Shown: positions 50,498-61,518 of the stretch, one piece after another
How positions within the stretch are numbered: position 1 is the first letter of the stretch
Layout: the number at the start of each line of letters is the position of its first letter
DNA from: Botrytis cinerea B05.10
Lineage: Eukaryota; Ascomycota; Leotiomycetes; Helotiales; Sclerotiniaceae
Direction: 5' to 3'
DNA length: 64,000 nucleotides
Assembly (NCBI RefSeq): GCF_000143535.2
Contig: NC_037320.1
Coordinates: forward strand, 558,001 to 622,000
Program-made: the position numbers and the translations under genes
Notes under the pieces: generated by a model
Database searches by the model: none
Seen by the model: only the letters and a program-made list of their open reading frames with translations
Told to the model about the DNA's origin: nothing

Positions 50498-50716
50498 ATG
50501 CGCCGTACCCATCTCCTCATTCTCGCGCCTCTTGTATTTACTTGTATAACAGCACAGTACACCCTTCCACTTCTTACACTTTGTCAATTAAACTCAACGA
50601 CAATTAATAGATCCACCAACTTTGCACAGCCTTCGCCATCCTGTGACGATCCTTCCAATTATTTACGAGAACACGAGATACATATCAAAAAACTCGTGTG
50701 TGTGCAAGACACATGA
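50498..50716 (+). CDS. possible small secreted peptide or upstream ORF
   Basis: The ATG at 50498 opens a 72-codon frame. It begins with a good signal-peptide shape (MRRTHLLILAPLVFTCITA) and continues as a short mature part with three cysteines (TLCQ, SCDD, VCVQ) and two N-glycosylation sequons (NST, NRS). It lies 187 bp upstream of the next start codon, so it may instead be an upstream ORF in the leader of that gene. No similarity recognised; treat as tentative. Confidence 0.25.
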   Translation: MRRTHLLILAPLVFTCITAQYTLPLLTLCQLNSTTINRSTNFAQPSPSCDDPSNYLREHEIHIKKLVCVQDT

Positions 50717-50903
50717 AATTCTCCAGCTACAAAAGTCTAGAACCTTTCAAATAAGATAAAAAGTACAAAACGTTTGGATCTACACATTCAAAGGGTTCCC
50801 CTCCTGATCGTTTGACAGCTTGCGTCAAAGATCCTCCGAGAGCACCTTCGTACCCCACGATCCCTAGCGAAGATCATACAGGACTGGCACACAAGTGTAC
50901 ATC

Positions 50904-53187
50904 ATGTGGAAACGTCTCAATGCCCCAAGGAGTAGTGGCACTACAGCTCGTCAATCATCGATCAGTGAACCTGTCCTTGTCGAGACAACTATTTTTGAGA
51001 AATCTTACGGAGCGGCTGGTGGTATAAATGTTGATATAAATATGCCATCTTCCGATAGAAATGCTCCTCGTCCGTCAAGACCGACGCGAGATACTATTCC
51101 AAAAGGATTACCACTTCTACCATTGTAGGTCACAATGTTTATCTGTTTACTCTGAGGGTGGGGGCGTGGACGTCCGAGGGAAATGATCACGAGGGATAAT
51201 GGATGTTGGGCTTATGTTTCAGCTTAATGATATCGCTGTCAAATCTACATTCTCATGCAATCATCAAACATCTGCTAATGTTTATATTAGTGAAGCAGTT
51301 CCTCCCATGCATTCTCGCCAGAATTCCGATAATTTCAGACCTGTTTCTTCTGTCTATTCACAGCCTTCTCCAGGTCCTATGAGTGATCAATTTCCATATA
51401 ATACATATGCGAAACCAATGACTCCAAGTTCAGCAGAGGTATCACCTCCAAGCTCTCCGGAGTTCGATGGAACGCGGCGGTAGGTCGAGTATTCTATTAG
51501 TTTTTGAATAGTTCTCTTTGGGCTGGTTCGATTTATAAAACTGGCAACGATCTGTGAATGTTTGGGAATGCTTAATGCTTCATTATTTATTGGCGCAACT
51601 ATATCGATAGAAACTAATGAAAGTTCAAACAGAAACCCAAGTCAATATCAAGATCATGAAGTCTCTCCAATCGATGAAGTGCCCGATATTTCACAACTTG
51701 GTTTCGGGAAGTCGAAGGAAAGGACGGACTCCAGGTTGAAGCCACCATCGAGTAACATTCCTGTTATGCGACGAGAAAAGAGGCGAAATCAAGTCGCAGC
51801 AGCAGCAGCAAATTTACTAAATCGCAAAGATGTCGATGGACCAAAGGGTAGAAAAACGGCAGATGTCAAATGGGATCCATATTCTGGCGAACAAACTACA
51901 AGCGAAAAGGGGAAATCGCAATTCGTTAAACCAGGAGAATACTCACCACCTCAATCGCAAAATTTCAGACAAATGGGGAACACATCAATTATTAGCGCCG
52001 GTCCGCCGAAACCTCAAAATCAGATATCTTTTGGAGAGCGTGTTCGCAAATTGAAGAATAATGCGCCGGTAGAGAAACCAGAATGGAAAGGGGCAACAGG
52101 ACGTTCAAAAATTGTACCCGCGCCGTCCGATAATTATAGCATACCTCCACTTAATATTCCAATTCCAGCGAGGAGCGAAAAACGCATTACATCAGGCACA
52201 AGCACCCCTGTATCTTCCATCCGAAGTGCAAATAGTGAAACGGCGGCGGCACCAAGCTTCATGGATCTACCCGACCCAGTATCTATCAACGCAGGACAAT
52301 TGTTCAGCAGCCAAAACAGTCCACAAACCTATAACGAACCCTTAATTCAAAACCTCGAACCCATTCATGCGACTCACCTTACAAATTTCACCAATGATAT
52401 CACTACAGAATCCCCTTCTGTATATTATCCTTCCCATTCTAAGAACGATTCCACAGGAACGATTGAACGAAATTTTCGAGAAGCTCTTAAGAATTCTTTT
52501 CCTTCCATCGATTCAAGCGAGCCATACGTCCAACCACCTTCGCGCTTCAGTGTCAGTACAAAAGCCACTTCAGAAGCTACCCAATCTACTAGAGCACCCT
52601 CACTTGATTTACAAAACGAGATGCATCCTCCACTCCCAATCCAATCCTATACCATGACAACTCAAGGACCTACTTCAATACTATCTCGAAAGCGCCCAAA
52701 GGTCATCGCTGATGATAGCGCATCTATTTATTCTGCGAAGAGCATTACTCGCAAAGCTATCAACTCAAACAGTCCAATAACAATCTCCATGACTTCTTCT
52801 CTGCCTCGCGAACATAATCCCCCACCGCGCTCTTCATCCACTGTCACGAAATCTCTCCCCAGTACTCCTGCCGAAAGTGCATCCTCAGATCCTATATCTA
52901 CTCTGGAGGCACGTCTCGAAGCTCTTAAACATCGTAGACAGAATATTGAAAAATCAATCAAACAGATGACGGAGCTTATGCCAGCGGACCGAATGATTGT
53001 TACGGAAAAAGTGAGGAGGAAGAGGGAGGTGGAGAAGAAACAGATTGAGGTATTGAGAGAGGAGGAAGCGGAGATTAGGAAAGAGGAACATGAGTGTGGA
53101 TTGAAATTACACAGGGCGTGGAAGAGGAAGGATAAGCAAGCGGGGTATGAGGAGACAGGATTATGGGTTAGGAGGGTTACTGGTTAG
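50904..53187 (+). CDS. disordered Ser/Pro-rich protein with C-terminal coiled coil
   Basis: Three exons: 50904-51124, 51291-51479 and 51633-53187. The sum is 1965 nt (654 aa), an exact multiple of three. Introns are 166 and 153 nt (GTAGGT donors; TTAG and ACAG acceptors). An alternative acceptor four codons upstream keeps frame too. MWKRLNAPRSSG opens a long Ser/Pro/Asn-rich disordered region with an Ala-run (QVAAAAANLLNRKD near residue 210) and SFGERVRKLKNN. The last 110 residues form a charged coiled coil (DPISTLEARLEALKHRRQNIEKS and a KK.IEVLREEEAEIRKEEHE stretch), ending in an aromatic/basic segment (LWVRRV). I recognise the style of conserved fungal proteins of unknown role. Coiled coil plus disorder suggests a scaffold or cytoskeleton-linked protein; this is only inference. 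Confidence 0.75.
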
Positions 53188-54145
53188 CATGTGGAGTTTT
53201 ACTCAGCAGACAGATGGAAAATAGGATAAAGTGTTTTCACGGCGTAGAGAATACGCAATGGTAAAGCTGGTAAAGCAAGGCGGTTAGGAGTTCAGTAGGC
53301 GCATACGGAAGGAATTCTTTGAGGGGATGGATTGATTGGTTTGGAGTTAAGGAAAATTCCGCCCATTGCATTGGATTTACATGTCCAATAGGTTACATCA
53401 TGTTTCAATTTATTTCATAATCGGATTTGGAGATGTAGATCTATTCAGCTGCTCGTTGATCTCGAGCTCTTGAGGGTCATCCATCTCGGAGTCTCGAATT
53501 TGTATTATAGAAGACCAAGTGATTTGGTTTATTCAAACTATCAATGAATTTTAATCTTTATGAAATCGAAATGCATATTCATTAATTTCCTGTCCTTTGC
53601 AATCGAAGAGGCTGTGTACTCTCTCTGTACATGGATTTGTATCAAGAAACACATCATTGCGTTCTTGGCACAGATCACTTACTCACACTGTCACAGAGTT
53701 ACAGTTGCCCACTCGCCGCTAAACTACCGGTGAGCTTCCGCGGAGCTAGCTAGAGATTGCGTTTGCGTCTGATCTCTCACGTGATACACGGACGACCACC
53801 CATCGTGTTCCCCGCGGTTCCCGAGCTAAAGTACCGTACAGTACCGTAGTAAGCTCGAAGCTTCGACTTGCCAACATCCGATTTGAAATCATTATCTGAA
53901 TTATCAACGTCGACATTCTGTTTTGTTGGTTTCACTCTTATCTTTGATCTTTGGTCTTTGACTTGATATTTCGAGGACGTTTTCTACTGAGTGCGAAATT
54001 TACAATTTGCTTTTTACGAGGATTTATTGCATTGCATTGGATTGTATTGCATTGCGGTGAGAGTGTGGAGATATACATATACGGCATAAAAGAATATCAC
54101 GATTGCTGGTTTTTGAAGAGAGTAATAGGTTGTTAGAAGGTCATT
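53188..54145. other. intergenic / promoter of the Dap1 gene
   Basis: Contains the 3' end of the coiled-coil gene and the DAP1 promoter. A 61-codon plus frame (53951-54136) directly upstream of DAP1 is probably leader sequence. A short direct repeat ACCGTACAGT-ACCGTA occurs near 53832-53848. Confidence 0.4.
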
Positions 54146-54929
54146 ATGGATTATGTTGAGAAGAGAATGGCTGCTGGTATGTACTTTATAGAGTTTATTT
54201 TGTCTGCTGTGCTGGGGAGAGGGGGAGTATGGGATGTCCCTTCATTGTTTGAGATTGGGTCGTATGATTAAAATGGATTGAATCATTTCATATCAGTATG
54301 GAATCAGGACGCTAATGATCATGTCAATCTAGAAGCCCAAAGACCTGCCGGTGCAGAAGTGTATGTTACTCCCCCCTCCTCTTAATTCCACCCCATCGAA
54401 TCAACACTCCAAACCAAGCTCAAACCTTCACTAACACACCCCCAGCGCCAGCCTAGCCACGCCAATCAACCTCCTCCTCCTCAGTCTCCTCGCCCTCCTC
54501 ACCTACACGACCTTCCGGCCCAAGAAAGTCGACCCCATCCCCAGCGCGCCCGCCCCTATCGTCTTCCGCACCTTCACACCCCCCGAGCTCGAGCCCTTCT
54601 CCGGCCGCAACAACACACCTGTATATCTCTCTGTGCGCGGCCGCGTCTTCGATGTTAGCAATGGAAGGAATTTCTACGGACCCGGCGGACCGTATGAGAA
54701 TTTTGCAGGGAGAGATGCGAGTCGTGGGTTGGCGAAGGGTAGTTTTGATGCGGAGATGTTGACGGAGGATTTGCAGGCTGAGCTGGATGATTTGAAGGAT
54801 TTGGATGCGGATGAGTTGGAGGCGTTGAAGGGCTGGGAGGAGAGGTTTGAGGAGAAGTATTTGGTGGTTGGGAGGTTGGTTAGTTGTAAGGAGAAGGAGA
54901 GGGAGGAGAAGGAGAAGGGGAAGGCTTAG
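54146..54929 (+). CDS. DAP1: Dap1/MAPR membrane-associated cytochrome b5-like haem protein
   Basis: Exons are 54146-54176 (31 nt), 54333-54360 (28 nt) and 54446-54929, encoding 180 aa with exact frame. Introns are 156 and 85 nt with GTATGT donors. After a short N-terminus, one membrane helix (INLLLLSLLALLTYT, about residue 28-42) anchors the protein. A cytochrome b5-like domain then begins with FTPPELEPFSGRN. It continues with VYLSVRGRVFDVSNG, FYGPGGPYENFAGRDASRGLA (the Tyr that ligates haem in MAPR proteins lies in YGPGGPY) and LKGWEERFEEKY. Dap1/PGRMC1 supports sterol-synthesis P450s (Erg11/Cyp51) in the ER. The C-terminus is Lys/Glu-rich. Two very small first exons make the gene easy to mis-annotate. 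Confidence 0.92.
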
Positions 54930-55728
54930 GTTTGGGGTATGGGTGAGGAGTGGATATATGTGTTGAGGTTTGTGGTGGGAATGTGAAACGTGGATGTTTC
55001 TACAGAATGAATCTTCATGAAAGACTTCACTGGTCAACTGAACAATGTTGATCAAATGGTGGTTATGGATATCATTCATTCATTCAATACATACATGCCG
55101 GCGGGCGGTACACCTACCCATCGAAGCGAGAATGACAAGCCAGATTTTTATATTATGATTACTACATCTATTCATTCTTCTATCCATCTATCCATCTATT
55201 CATTTGTGATAGTGTATTATCCCTACATAGAGTATTTCAAACTCGATTATTCGTAGCTTGATCACTATATCACAACACGCAACACACAATCATCCAACCA
55301 CACAACTAAGTGTATATCTCAACTGTCGACTCGTCAAATATCTAAGTACTAACTCGTCATCACCTCGTCTCACCAGTAGAATACAGTTTGTGATTTCTTA
55401 TTTCTTTGCTTGCTTGTGGTTGTGGTTATAATTGGATTCGAGCTATAGCAGTAAATTTGAGCAGGGGGGTTTAAGTTTTATGGTATTATGTATGGGTGTT
55501 TTTTTTTTTTTTTTTTTTTGTTATATATGTAGGAGTTGGAGTGGGAGTTGGAAGAGGGGGGTTGTGAATGGGGAGAGAGGGGTAAATTGGAAGACGGGAA
55601 GATAGAGAAACGACACCACGAGTCAGTTAGTTAATTAGTCAGTCACTTACTCTCGAATCTGTGAACGATCTTTTTGGAAAAAGCGAGAGCTGGTCTTATT
55701 TTTATTTTTATTTTATTATTATTATTAT

Positions 55729-55761
<33 letters not shown>

Positions 55762-56567
55762 CTCGTCTTCTTGGTTTTGATTTTTGATTTTTGATTTTTG
55801 ATTTTTGGTCTGATAAAGAAGGAAAGTGATAGACGGAGGGAGGGAGAGAGGAAGGAGCTTGGGTAGTCGGCGAGGGGAGTGAGTCGTTTTTTATTTGGGG
55901 TTGGGGTTGGATGTTGGGGTGGGATGTTGGATGAGTGAAAAGTGAAGAGTTTGTGAGGAGTGGAATGGGGGGAGGGAGGGGAAGGGAAGGGAAGGGAAGG
56001 GAAGGGAAGGGAAGGGAAGGGAAGGGAAGGGAAGGGAAGGGAAGGGAAGGGAAGGGAAGGGAAGGAGGGACGGACTTGTGAGATATACCTAACTTATAAG
56101 GAGGATTTGATTATGTGATTTTTTTAGTTCATGGAGAGTAAGTGAGGATTGAGGTTGGGATTGAACTTGGATTTGGATTTGGTATTGGAATTCGAGATAT
56201 TATTGTGTTGGGCTTTTGTCTTTTGATGTCGTTTGGGTGGTTGGGTATCTGGGTGTTAATTTCTAATGTATTTGAAGTATTATCCACATGATATTGTGAT
56301 AAATCTCGTTGGGAACTTCAGGTGATGATGATGGGGGTTTCCTAATCTTCGAGTACCTAGGTAGCTTTAGATATATATGTGGATAGGTATGAATATGAAA
56401 ATCTAGAATGAGCTAGAAATGTTTCCAAAGAGAAATGAATCTCGAAAGATATGTAGCATGTAGCATGTAGTATGTGATACGATATTACATTATGTAGGAC
56501 GATCTAATTACCTCAATCTTAAGCGAGACCTCAAACTTCACAATTCTCTACTCCTCACCTAACCACA
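54930..56567. other. low-complexity intergenic region
   Basis: Between the 3' ends of DAP1 and the first 2EXR gene. It contains CATCTATC repeats (about 55166-55200), T runs at about 55501-55519 and 55731-55759, TTTTTGAT repeats (55778-55806) and the GGGAA array. No gene supported. Confidence 0.6.
55979..56064. repeat. (GGGAA)n pentanucleotide array, about 17 units
   Basis: An uninterrupted run of GGGAA (GAAGG) for about 86 bp, flanked by GGGAGG sequence and, 220 bp upstream, poly-T. Runs of GGG every five bases can form G-quadruplex on the plus strand. It is not the TTAGGG telomere repeat of ascomycetes. Confidence 0.9.
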
Positions 56568-57749
56568 TCAAATCCCACCCCCATTCCAAACCACCACATC
56601 CTGAACCACCTCCCCCTCCCTAACCATCTCCTCCGTCAACGACCGACTCTCCAACATCCACTTCGCCCACGAACTCTTAACCCCCTCTCTAAACCCCCAA
56701 CACGTCACCGTTGCACTCCTCAACCCTTCATGCGAGAGTAATTCCTTCGTATACTCCCAATCGCGCAACGTCCATGTATCCAAACCCCTCGATTCTAATA
56801 ACGATTTCGATGCTTCTGGGACATCACCCCCATCTACCGACATCACATCTACCATGTCGACCGATTCGGAACTATCGCGTGATTCTTCTGCTTGGGAGTT
56901 TCCCCAAACCGTTAAATCCATATTTTTCAACCCTAACAATTCGCGGGTGATGAATCCACAGAAAAGTTCCCACGTCACATCAATATCAATACAAGCACCC
57001 ATCAATGACTCTGGAACCTCCCTCGCAATCTTCAAATTTCGAGCCCATGCCCGAGCACCCTGGCTTCTATCCGTCCAAAACGGTTGTACAGCTTCGATAT
57101 TCATACCGAAATCCCAGATACTATTTCCATTTCCATAAAGCACTTCTTCGGCTTCTTCTTTGGTCTGTTTGCATACACTTAGAATGCGCGTGTGGATGCT
57201 CGGATTGGGATGGTCGGTATGGAAATTAGCCGAGAGGACTTTGTAGGTGGTGAGTTTTTCGGGGGTGTCTGGGGATATGGGGTAGAATGATTGGGCTGCG
57301 CAAAGAGGTAGGCATTTGGGTGGGAAGTAGTATCCATTGTGGGGGATTTGTGTTGTAATTTTATGGTGGCGAGGTGGAAGGAGGAGGAGATAGATTTTTA
57401 GACGGATTTCTGTAGGTAAAGAAAGAAAGGGGAATGATTGATTGGCCATCGATTTGAGATTGTTGATTGGCGAGGAAAAATCATGTGACGAATACTCAGA
57501 TAGAGCTAGAGCATCCACAGGGCTGAACGACATGGATTCTCTCGATTCTTTATCCCTGGTTGACTGTTTCGAAGAATTACAATCGAAAGGATATGAAGTA
57601 GGATAAAGAATATCAACATTAATATTTCGGCAATTACTTTGGCATTGCTTTATATCTTTCTTCTTTTGAACGTAAAAAATGTTCATGGATAAGGTGGATA
57701 ACTCCGGATACCTTGATGGGTTCTCGAGAAAAAAGGACTTGGATGTCAT
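56568..57749 (-). CDS. 2EXR-domain protein (paralogue 1)
   Basis: Single exon of 393 aa from an ATG (MTSKSFFLENPSR); a later Met (MANQSFPFLSLP) would give a shorter form that begins just before the domain. The 2EXR motif is clear: FPFLSLPTEIRLKIYLLLLP at about residue 108-127, followed by IHTRILSVCKQTKEEAEEVLYGN at about 183-205, the usual RILSVCRQ..EE...LY block. A DxxW-rich middle and an acidic stretch (SVDMVDVMSVDGGD) precede the C-terminus. 2EXR proteins are abundant in Pezizomycotina and largely uncharacterised. The Pro/Ser-rich 100-residue N-terminal extension is unusual and may be untranslated leader if the later Met is used. It lies next to a second 2EXR gene on the same strand. Confidence 0.72.
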   Translation of the reverse strand: MTSKSFFLENPSRYPELSTLSMNIFYVQKKKDIKQCQSNCRNINVDILYPTSYPFDCNSSKQSTRDKESRESMSFSPVDALALSEYSSHDFSSPINNLKSMANQSFPFLSLPTEIRLKIYLLLLPPRHHKITTQIPHNGYYFPPKCLPLCAAQSFYPISPDTPEKLTTYKVLSANFHTDHPNPSIHTRILSVCKQTKEEAEEVLYGNGNSIWDFGMNIEAVQPFWTDRSQGARAWARNLKIAREVPESLMGACIDIDVTWELFCGFITRELLGLKNMDLTVWGNSQAEESRDSSESVDMVDVMSVDGGDVPEASKSLLESRGLDTWTLRDWEYTKELLSHEGLRSATVTCWGFREGVKSSWAKWMLESRSLTEEMVREGEVVQDVVVWNGGGI

Positions 57750-58428
57750 TTTCGGGTAATGCAGGGGCGGAATACCGGTGTAGTTGAAAAGGGGGATGAT
57801 GTCCGGACTGTCGGGTTTTGGAATTTCGAGTGTTTTGCGTTATCGGTGTATCTAAAATGGAATTAAAGTTGTATTGAAGCGTTGATTTCGAAAATTTGTG
57901 ATACGTTCAGTGTTTCACTACCACTGATAACAGCCTCGAGCATATGTGGATTTCGAATCTATGTATTAAAAAAAAGTTAAACTAATATTGCAGTGGTGTT
58001 GATGAAGATGCGCGTAATTTAGTGGTAAATAGAGGCGCCAATTTGACGTCCTAAAATGTCATCTCTTATGTGTTGAGACAAAGAATATAGATTATATGAA
58101 TAGAAGTAAAGTAACAAAAGTGAGGAATATCCCATATTAATGAAAATCCAATTGTCTATAAAGAAGCACAGCAGAGCCTGGGCAATACGTAAGGGTTATA
58201 CATTTCTCTAATGTACAACACGAAGAGACGAATAAGAAACCAACAGTCTGTTTATACCTCGAGACGGAAGTATGACCAGTACATCCGGAATGGTATCTTA
58301 CAGCATGCGGCTGAGGATGACACTGCATGACTGGTGCCAAAGTACCCAGAGATCAACGTCAAAATCTGACTTCCCTCGTACAATAACTCTTACACCGCAA
58401 AATATTTCCAGGAATATACACGTTGTAA
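57750..58428. other. intergenic between the two 2EXR genes
   Basis: Spacer of about 680 bp with the promoter of the first 2EXR gene and the 3' region of the second. A 67-codon minus frame (58137-58340) is unsupported. Confidence 0.45.
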
Positions 58429-59211
58429 TTATACACCAATGAGTTCTCGTCGTAAGTACTCGGCAAATCCATTCATGATTGAAGCAGAGAACGCGACAAA
58501 AAGGGCCATGGATGAAGAATGATTCGACGAGGGCATAGACTGCATCTCAGAAGTGATATCCAATTTCTGAATACCTTTGATTTCCAACAATTGGGAAACC
58601 CATACCAAGTGTTCGTTTGAATGAGTTGTTAAAGTCTTAAACTCCGACGATGTGTACTGTTTCGTTTCTCTTTCGCCTCTTGGTTGTCCTCCCTCAACGA
58701 TCAATTTCAATCCCTTTAACTGCATGTGATCTTTCAAAAATTTACAAAGATTGTTCCAGTCGCATCGATTCGATTCGAGAGAAAAGATGAAACCTTGCTT
58801 GAAAAGAGATATCTCTTGTACTAAAGGTCGCGTACTAGGATTTAGATCGGAAAAGAAGGGGACGATGGCCTCGATATCCTTATGAAAACTGAATGTTCGA
58901 TTGGAGTATAACATTGGTAAGGTTTCTTCATATATCTTGCGATTCACTCTCATTATAGAGGTATGTATGTCGACGGCAGTGCATAGTTTATATGTCGTCT
59001 GAAGTTGTTGTCGCAGAGGAGAAAAATCGACACTGTAGGAGGAACGTAGGGAACGACAAGGCCCATCAGGACGTTGGCCATGGGCGTATGGTTTTTGGTT
59101 GCGGATTTCGAAAATTTTGTTGTTGTAATCGTTGAAAAGGTATTCATATATCATAAGCCTGATTTCTGATGGGATACTTATGAGCGCCGAGAAAGATTCG
59201 ATATCTGCCAT
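58429..59211 (-). CDS. 2EXR-domain protein (paralogue 2)
   Basis: The first ATG is at 59211 (MADIESFSALISIP), giving 260 aa; the frame continues upstream to 59298 but without an ATG. The 2EXR N-terminal motif ALISIPSEIRLMIYEYLF is at about residue 9-26, and the second block MRVNRKIYEETLPMLYSNRTF at about 87-107. The C-terminal half (WNNLCKFLKDHMQLKGLKLI) matches the layout of the neighbouring 2EXR protein, where LCGFI..ELLGLKNMDL occupies the same place. The shared layout suggests an old tandem duplication, though identity by eye is low. Function unknown. Confidence 0.65.
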   Translation of the reverse strand: MADIESFSALISIPSEIRLMIYEYLFNDYNNKIFEIRNQKPYAHGQRPDGPCRSLRSSYSVDFSPLRQQLQTTYKLCTAVDIHTSIMRVNRKIYEETLPMLYSNRTFSFHKDIEAIVPFFSDLNPSTRPLVQEISLFKQGFIFSLESNRCDWNNLCKFLKDHMQLKGLKLIVEGGQPRGERETKQYTSSEFKTLTTHSNEHLVWVSQLLEIKGIQKLDITSEMQSMPSSNHSSSMALFVAFSASIMNGFAEYLRRELIGV

Positions 59212-60561
59212 GGCTAAAGCAATACGTATCTGTGAAGCTAGAGAGAATGCCGATTTATTTTGGTGAATCGAGGACTGTTGTTTGCATATCCTGAACAAAA
59301 AATTGTTTTCCCAGTTAAAGATTAGAGTGGTTGTTAGACAAACTAGGAATATCCATCAAGGTTCTTCTTCTTTTTATTCAACGGCAGAATCTGGAAACAC
59401 TCATTAACATGATCAATATGGCTGTGCTGGGTGTTAATAGGTTTAACAGATAATGTGCTTCGAAACGAAATACTGAATCGTGTTTGCAATGGCTCTTTAT
59501 AAGCATAGTAATCTGTAGGTAGACCCGAGTCGAATCATACCACATCGCCGAAAAAGAAACTAGATTTGGGAGACAAATCTGTCACCTAGCATGATACTAT
59601 GATGGCGATTCATGCTGCTAAGAACTTGGGCAGTTCTTCGGCGAAATCATGAACGGATCGATGAACTGGTTTGGATTGTTATGGCCCTGGTGCAGTAGAC
59701 TGTGACTACTAGGTAGTCCTCGAGTCCCCTTTGTAGGGGTGGCAGTTGCGATAACATACCGCTCACGCTTTGAACACACCTTTACAAATAATCAGTGTGT
59801 ATGGAACTCCTTGTAAAGAGTTTTCGTGTGTTCAAACTTCAGTGCAGAGAGTAGTTGAAAATTTCGGATGGAAAAATCGCATGCGTCTATCGGAAAATCG
59901 TCGGGTCTTTTCTCATGAGTCGGTGTCGGTTAGTGATTGAAAAATATCCATCATTTCAGGGGACTCATGGTCGATAGATGATTAGTAAACATCTTTCCAA
60001 AGGCACCAGAGTTCTTCTACATCGCAATTGCAATCGATGAATGCTGCATTGCTTTTATCTTGTCACTTTGCTAAAGACACTGTTGCATCTCTTGATCATC
60101 ACTAATAGTTCATCCAAATCTAAGACGATTTCGTTTACCACGTCGATTACTAATCTACCCCTCCATAAATGAAAAATGCCACTTCAATTTTCAATATCAA
60201 CCTCGAAGGCCAAGGCCACTGTCCGCAATTGCACAGTATCCATATATACTAGAATCAGATCTTATCTACTCTTTTCAACGACTTCTCTATTAGAAGACAA
60301 CCATGCTCACATGCGTGCTGTTTACTTTTAGCGATGTTACTTCCCAGCCACTTGAATTATCAATTGTCACGGGAACAAAGCAAAGCAATCCCAGCCTTCA
60401 CCACGCGTAAATGAAAAGATTCCTTCCCAGCCTCCATAAACAAATTGCATGAGGTATGTATAATATGATGCATCTCATTATTCCATGTAAGCCCTTCTAA
60501 TCTCAGACAATAAACAATTGTTCTCGAGTTCATTCCTATATATTTACAAATTGATGCAACC
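59212..60561. other. intergenic
   Basis: Upstream regions of the 2EXR gene and of the Ser/Thr-rich wall protein (divergent). No gene, RNA or notable repeat recognised; an inverted pair of GTGTTCAAA-like sequences around 59770-59840 was noted (see findings). Confidence 0.4.
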
Positions 60562-61518
60562 ATGCGTCTGAATACTTCCACTTCCAATATTTTTGCGTTG
60601 TCCACGCTCTTTTTGCTATCATCAGGGCTCCCAGTGATTCAAAAAGATGTTATTTCGGTGGAACATGTAAAGAGGGCTACGTACTCGGTTGTCAATGTTC
60701 AGGGAGATTCTTCAACCTCCATAAGTAGTGGAAATGGGAAAGCAACTACTGTCATAGAAACAGTCACCAAAACCGAGGAGCCGACAACAAAAACTGTGAT
60801 CGAGACCGGGTTGACTACAACTACAAATCACGTTTTCTCAACTCAGACTGTGAAAGGTTCTGATACAACCGAGACTACTTCAGTTACTGTTACACCATCT
60901 CCGACCACAGTCATTAGCGTCAGTTATTCAGTTGTGGATATTTCTGCAGCGACTACTTCCAAATCTTCATCAAAAGAAGTCTCTACCTCTGCAAGCTCCT
61001 CTGCAAGCTCCACTCCTTCGGTATCCTTATCTAGTTCATCAAGAACAGCAACGACTAGTTCGGCAATTATCACATCTAGTGCGTCAGGATCATCAAAACC
61101 ATCTGAGTCATTGACACAATCGACTTCATCCACAACAGCCACGACGTCAACTTCAACCACACAGTTGACCGCATCGCCTTTGACTTCTTTCAGTGCTTCC
61201 GAATCATCCACTGCAGTCGAATCTTCCTCGACGCTATCTTCAGTGATCCCCAGCGTCACCAGCTTGATTACTTCCCAAGAATCTAGTCCGACTCCAACTC
61301 TCGAATCACAGTCAAGCACATGCACCGACGAGACCTCATCCGTTTCATTCCCCACCACTACTCCATCGTCTCCGTGGGTGCCTTCTTACACTGGAATATT
61401 GTCGAGTTGGCCTGCTATTACAGCCCTCCCTTCAGCCACTACTACCTCCTACGATAGTGGAAACTCGTTCACTAGCTATCCTCTGTGGAATTCCACGACT
61501 ACTATACCTACAAAGTGA
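60562..61518 (+). CDS. Ser/Thr-rich secreted cell-wall-type protein
   Basis: Single-exon frame of 318 aa. The N-terminus has a signal peptide (NIFALSTLFLLSSGLP), then a short propeptide ending in a Kex2-type dibasic site (HVKR, then ATYSVV). The rest is about half Ser plus Thr, with repeats of the type TTVIETVTKTEEPTTKTVIE and STSSSTAT, expected to be heavily O-mannosylated. One glycosylation sequon lies near the end (WNST). There is no hydrophobic C-terminal tail, so no GPI signal in this frame. However, the sequence at the stop reads AAAGTGAGC, a usable splice donor, so a further exon carrying an anchor is possible. Likely a wall or extracellular structural protein or adhesin-like protein; the specific role is unknown. 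Confidence 0.65.
   Translation: MRLNTSTSNIFALSTLFLLSSGLPVIQKDVISVEHVKRATYSVVNVQGDSSTSISSGNGKATTVIETVTKTEEPTTKTVIETGLTTTTNHVFSTQTVKGSDTTETTSVTVTPSPTTVISVSYSVVDISAATTSKSSSKEVSTSASSSASSTPSVSLSSSSRTATTSSAIITSSASGSSKPSESLTQSTSSTTATTSTSTTQLTASPLTSFSASESSTAVESSSTLSSVIPSVTSLITSQESSPTPTLESQSSTCTDETSSVSFPTTTPSSPWVPSYTGILSSWPAITALPSATTTSYDSGNSFTSYPLWNSTTTIPTK

Noticed and set aside
54453..55079. 208-codon minus-strand frame
   Set aside because: It is the antisense shadow of the DAP1 last exon; the sequence is Leu/Pro-rich low complexity.
55979..56064. Interstitial telomere
   Set aside because: The unit is GGGAA, not the TTAGGG repeat used by filamentous ascomycetes, and genes continue on both sides.
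60924..61358. 144-codon minus-strand frame rich in Val/Asp/Glu
   Set aside because: Antisense shadow of the Ser/Thr-rich protein; the acidic composition is the complement of Ser/Thr codons.
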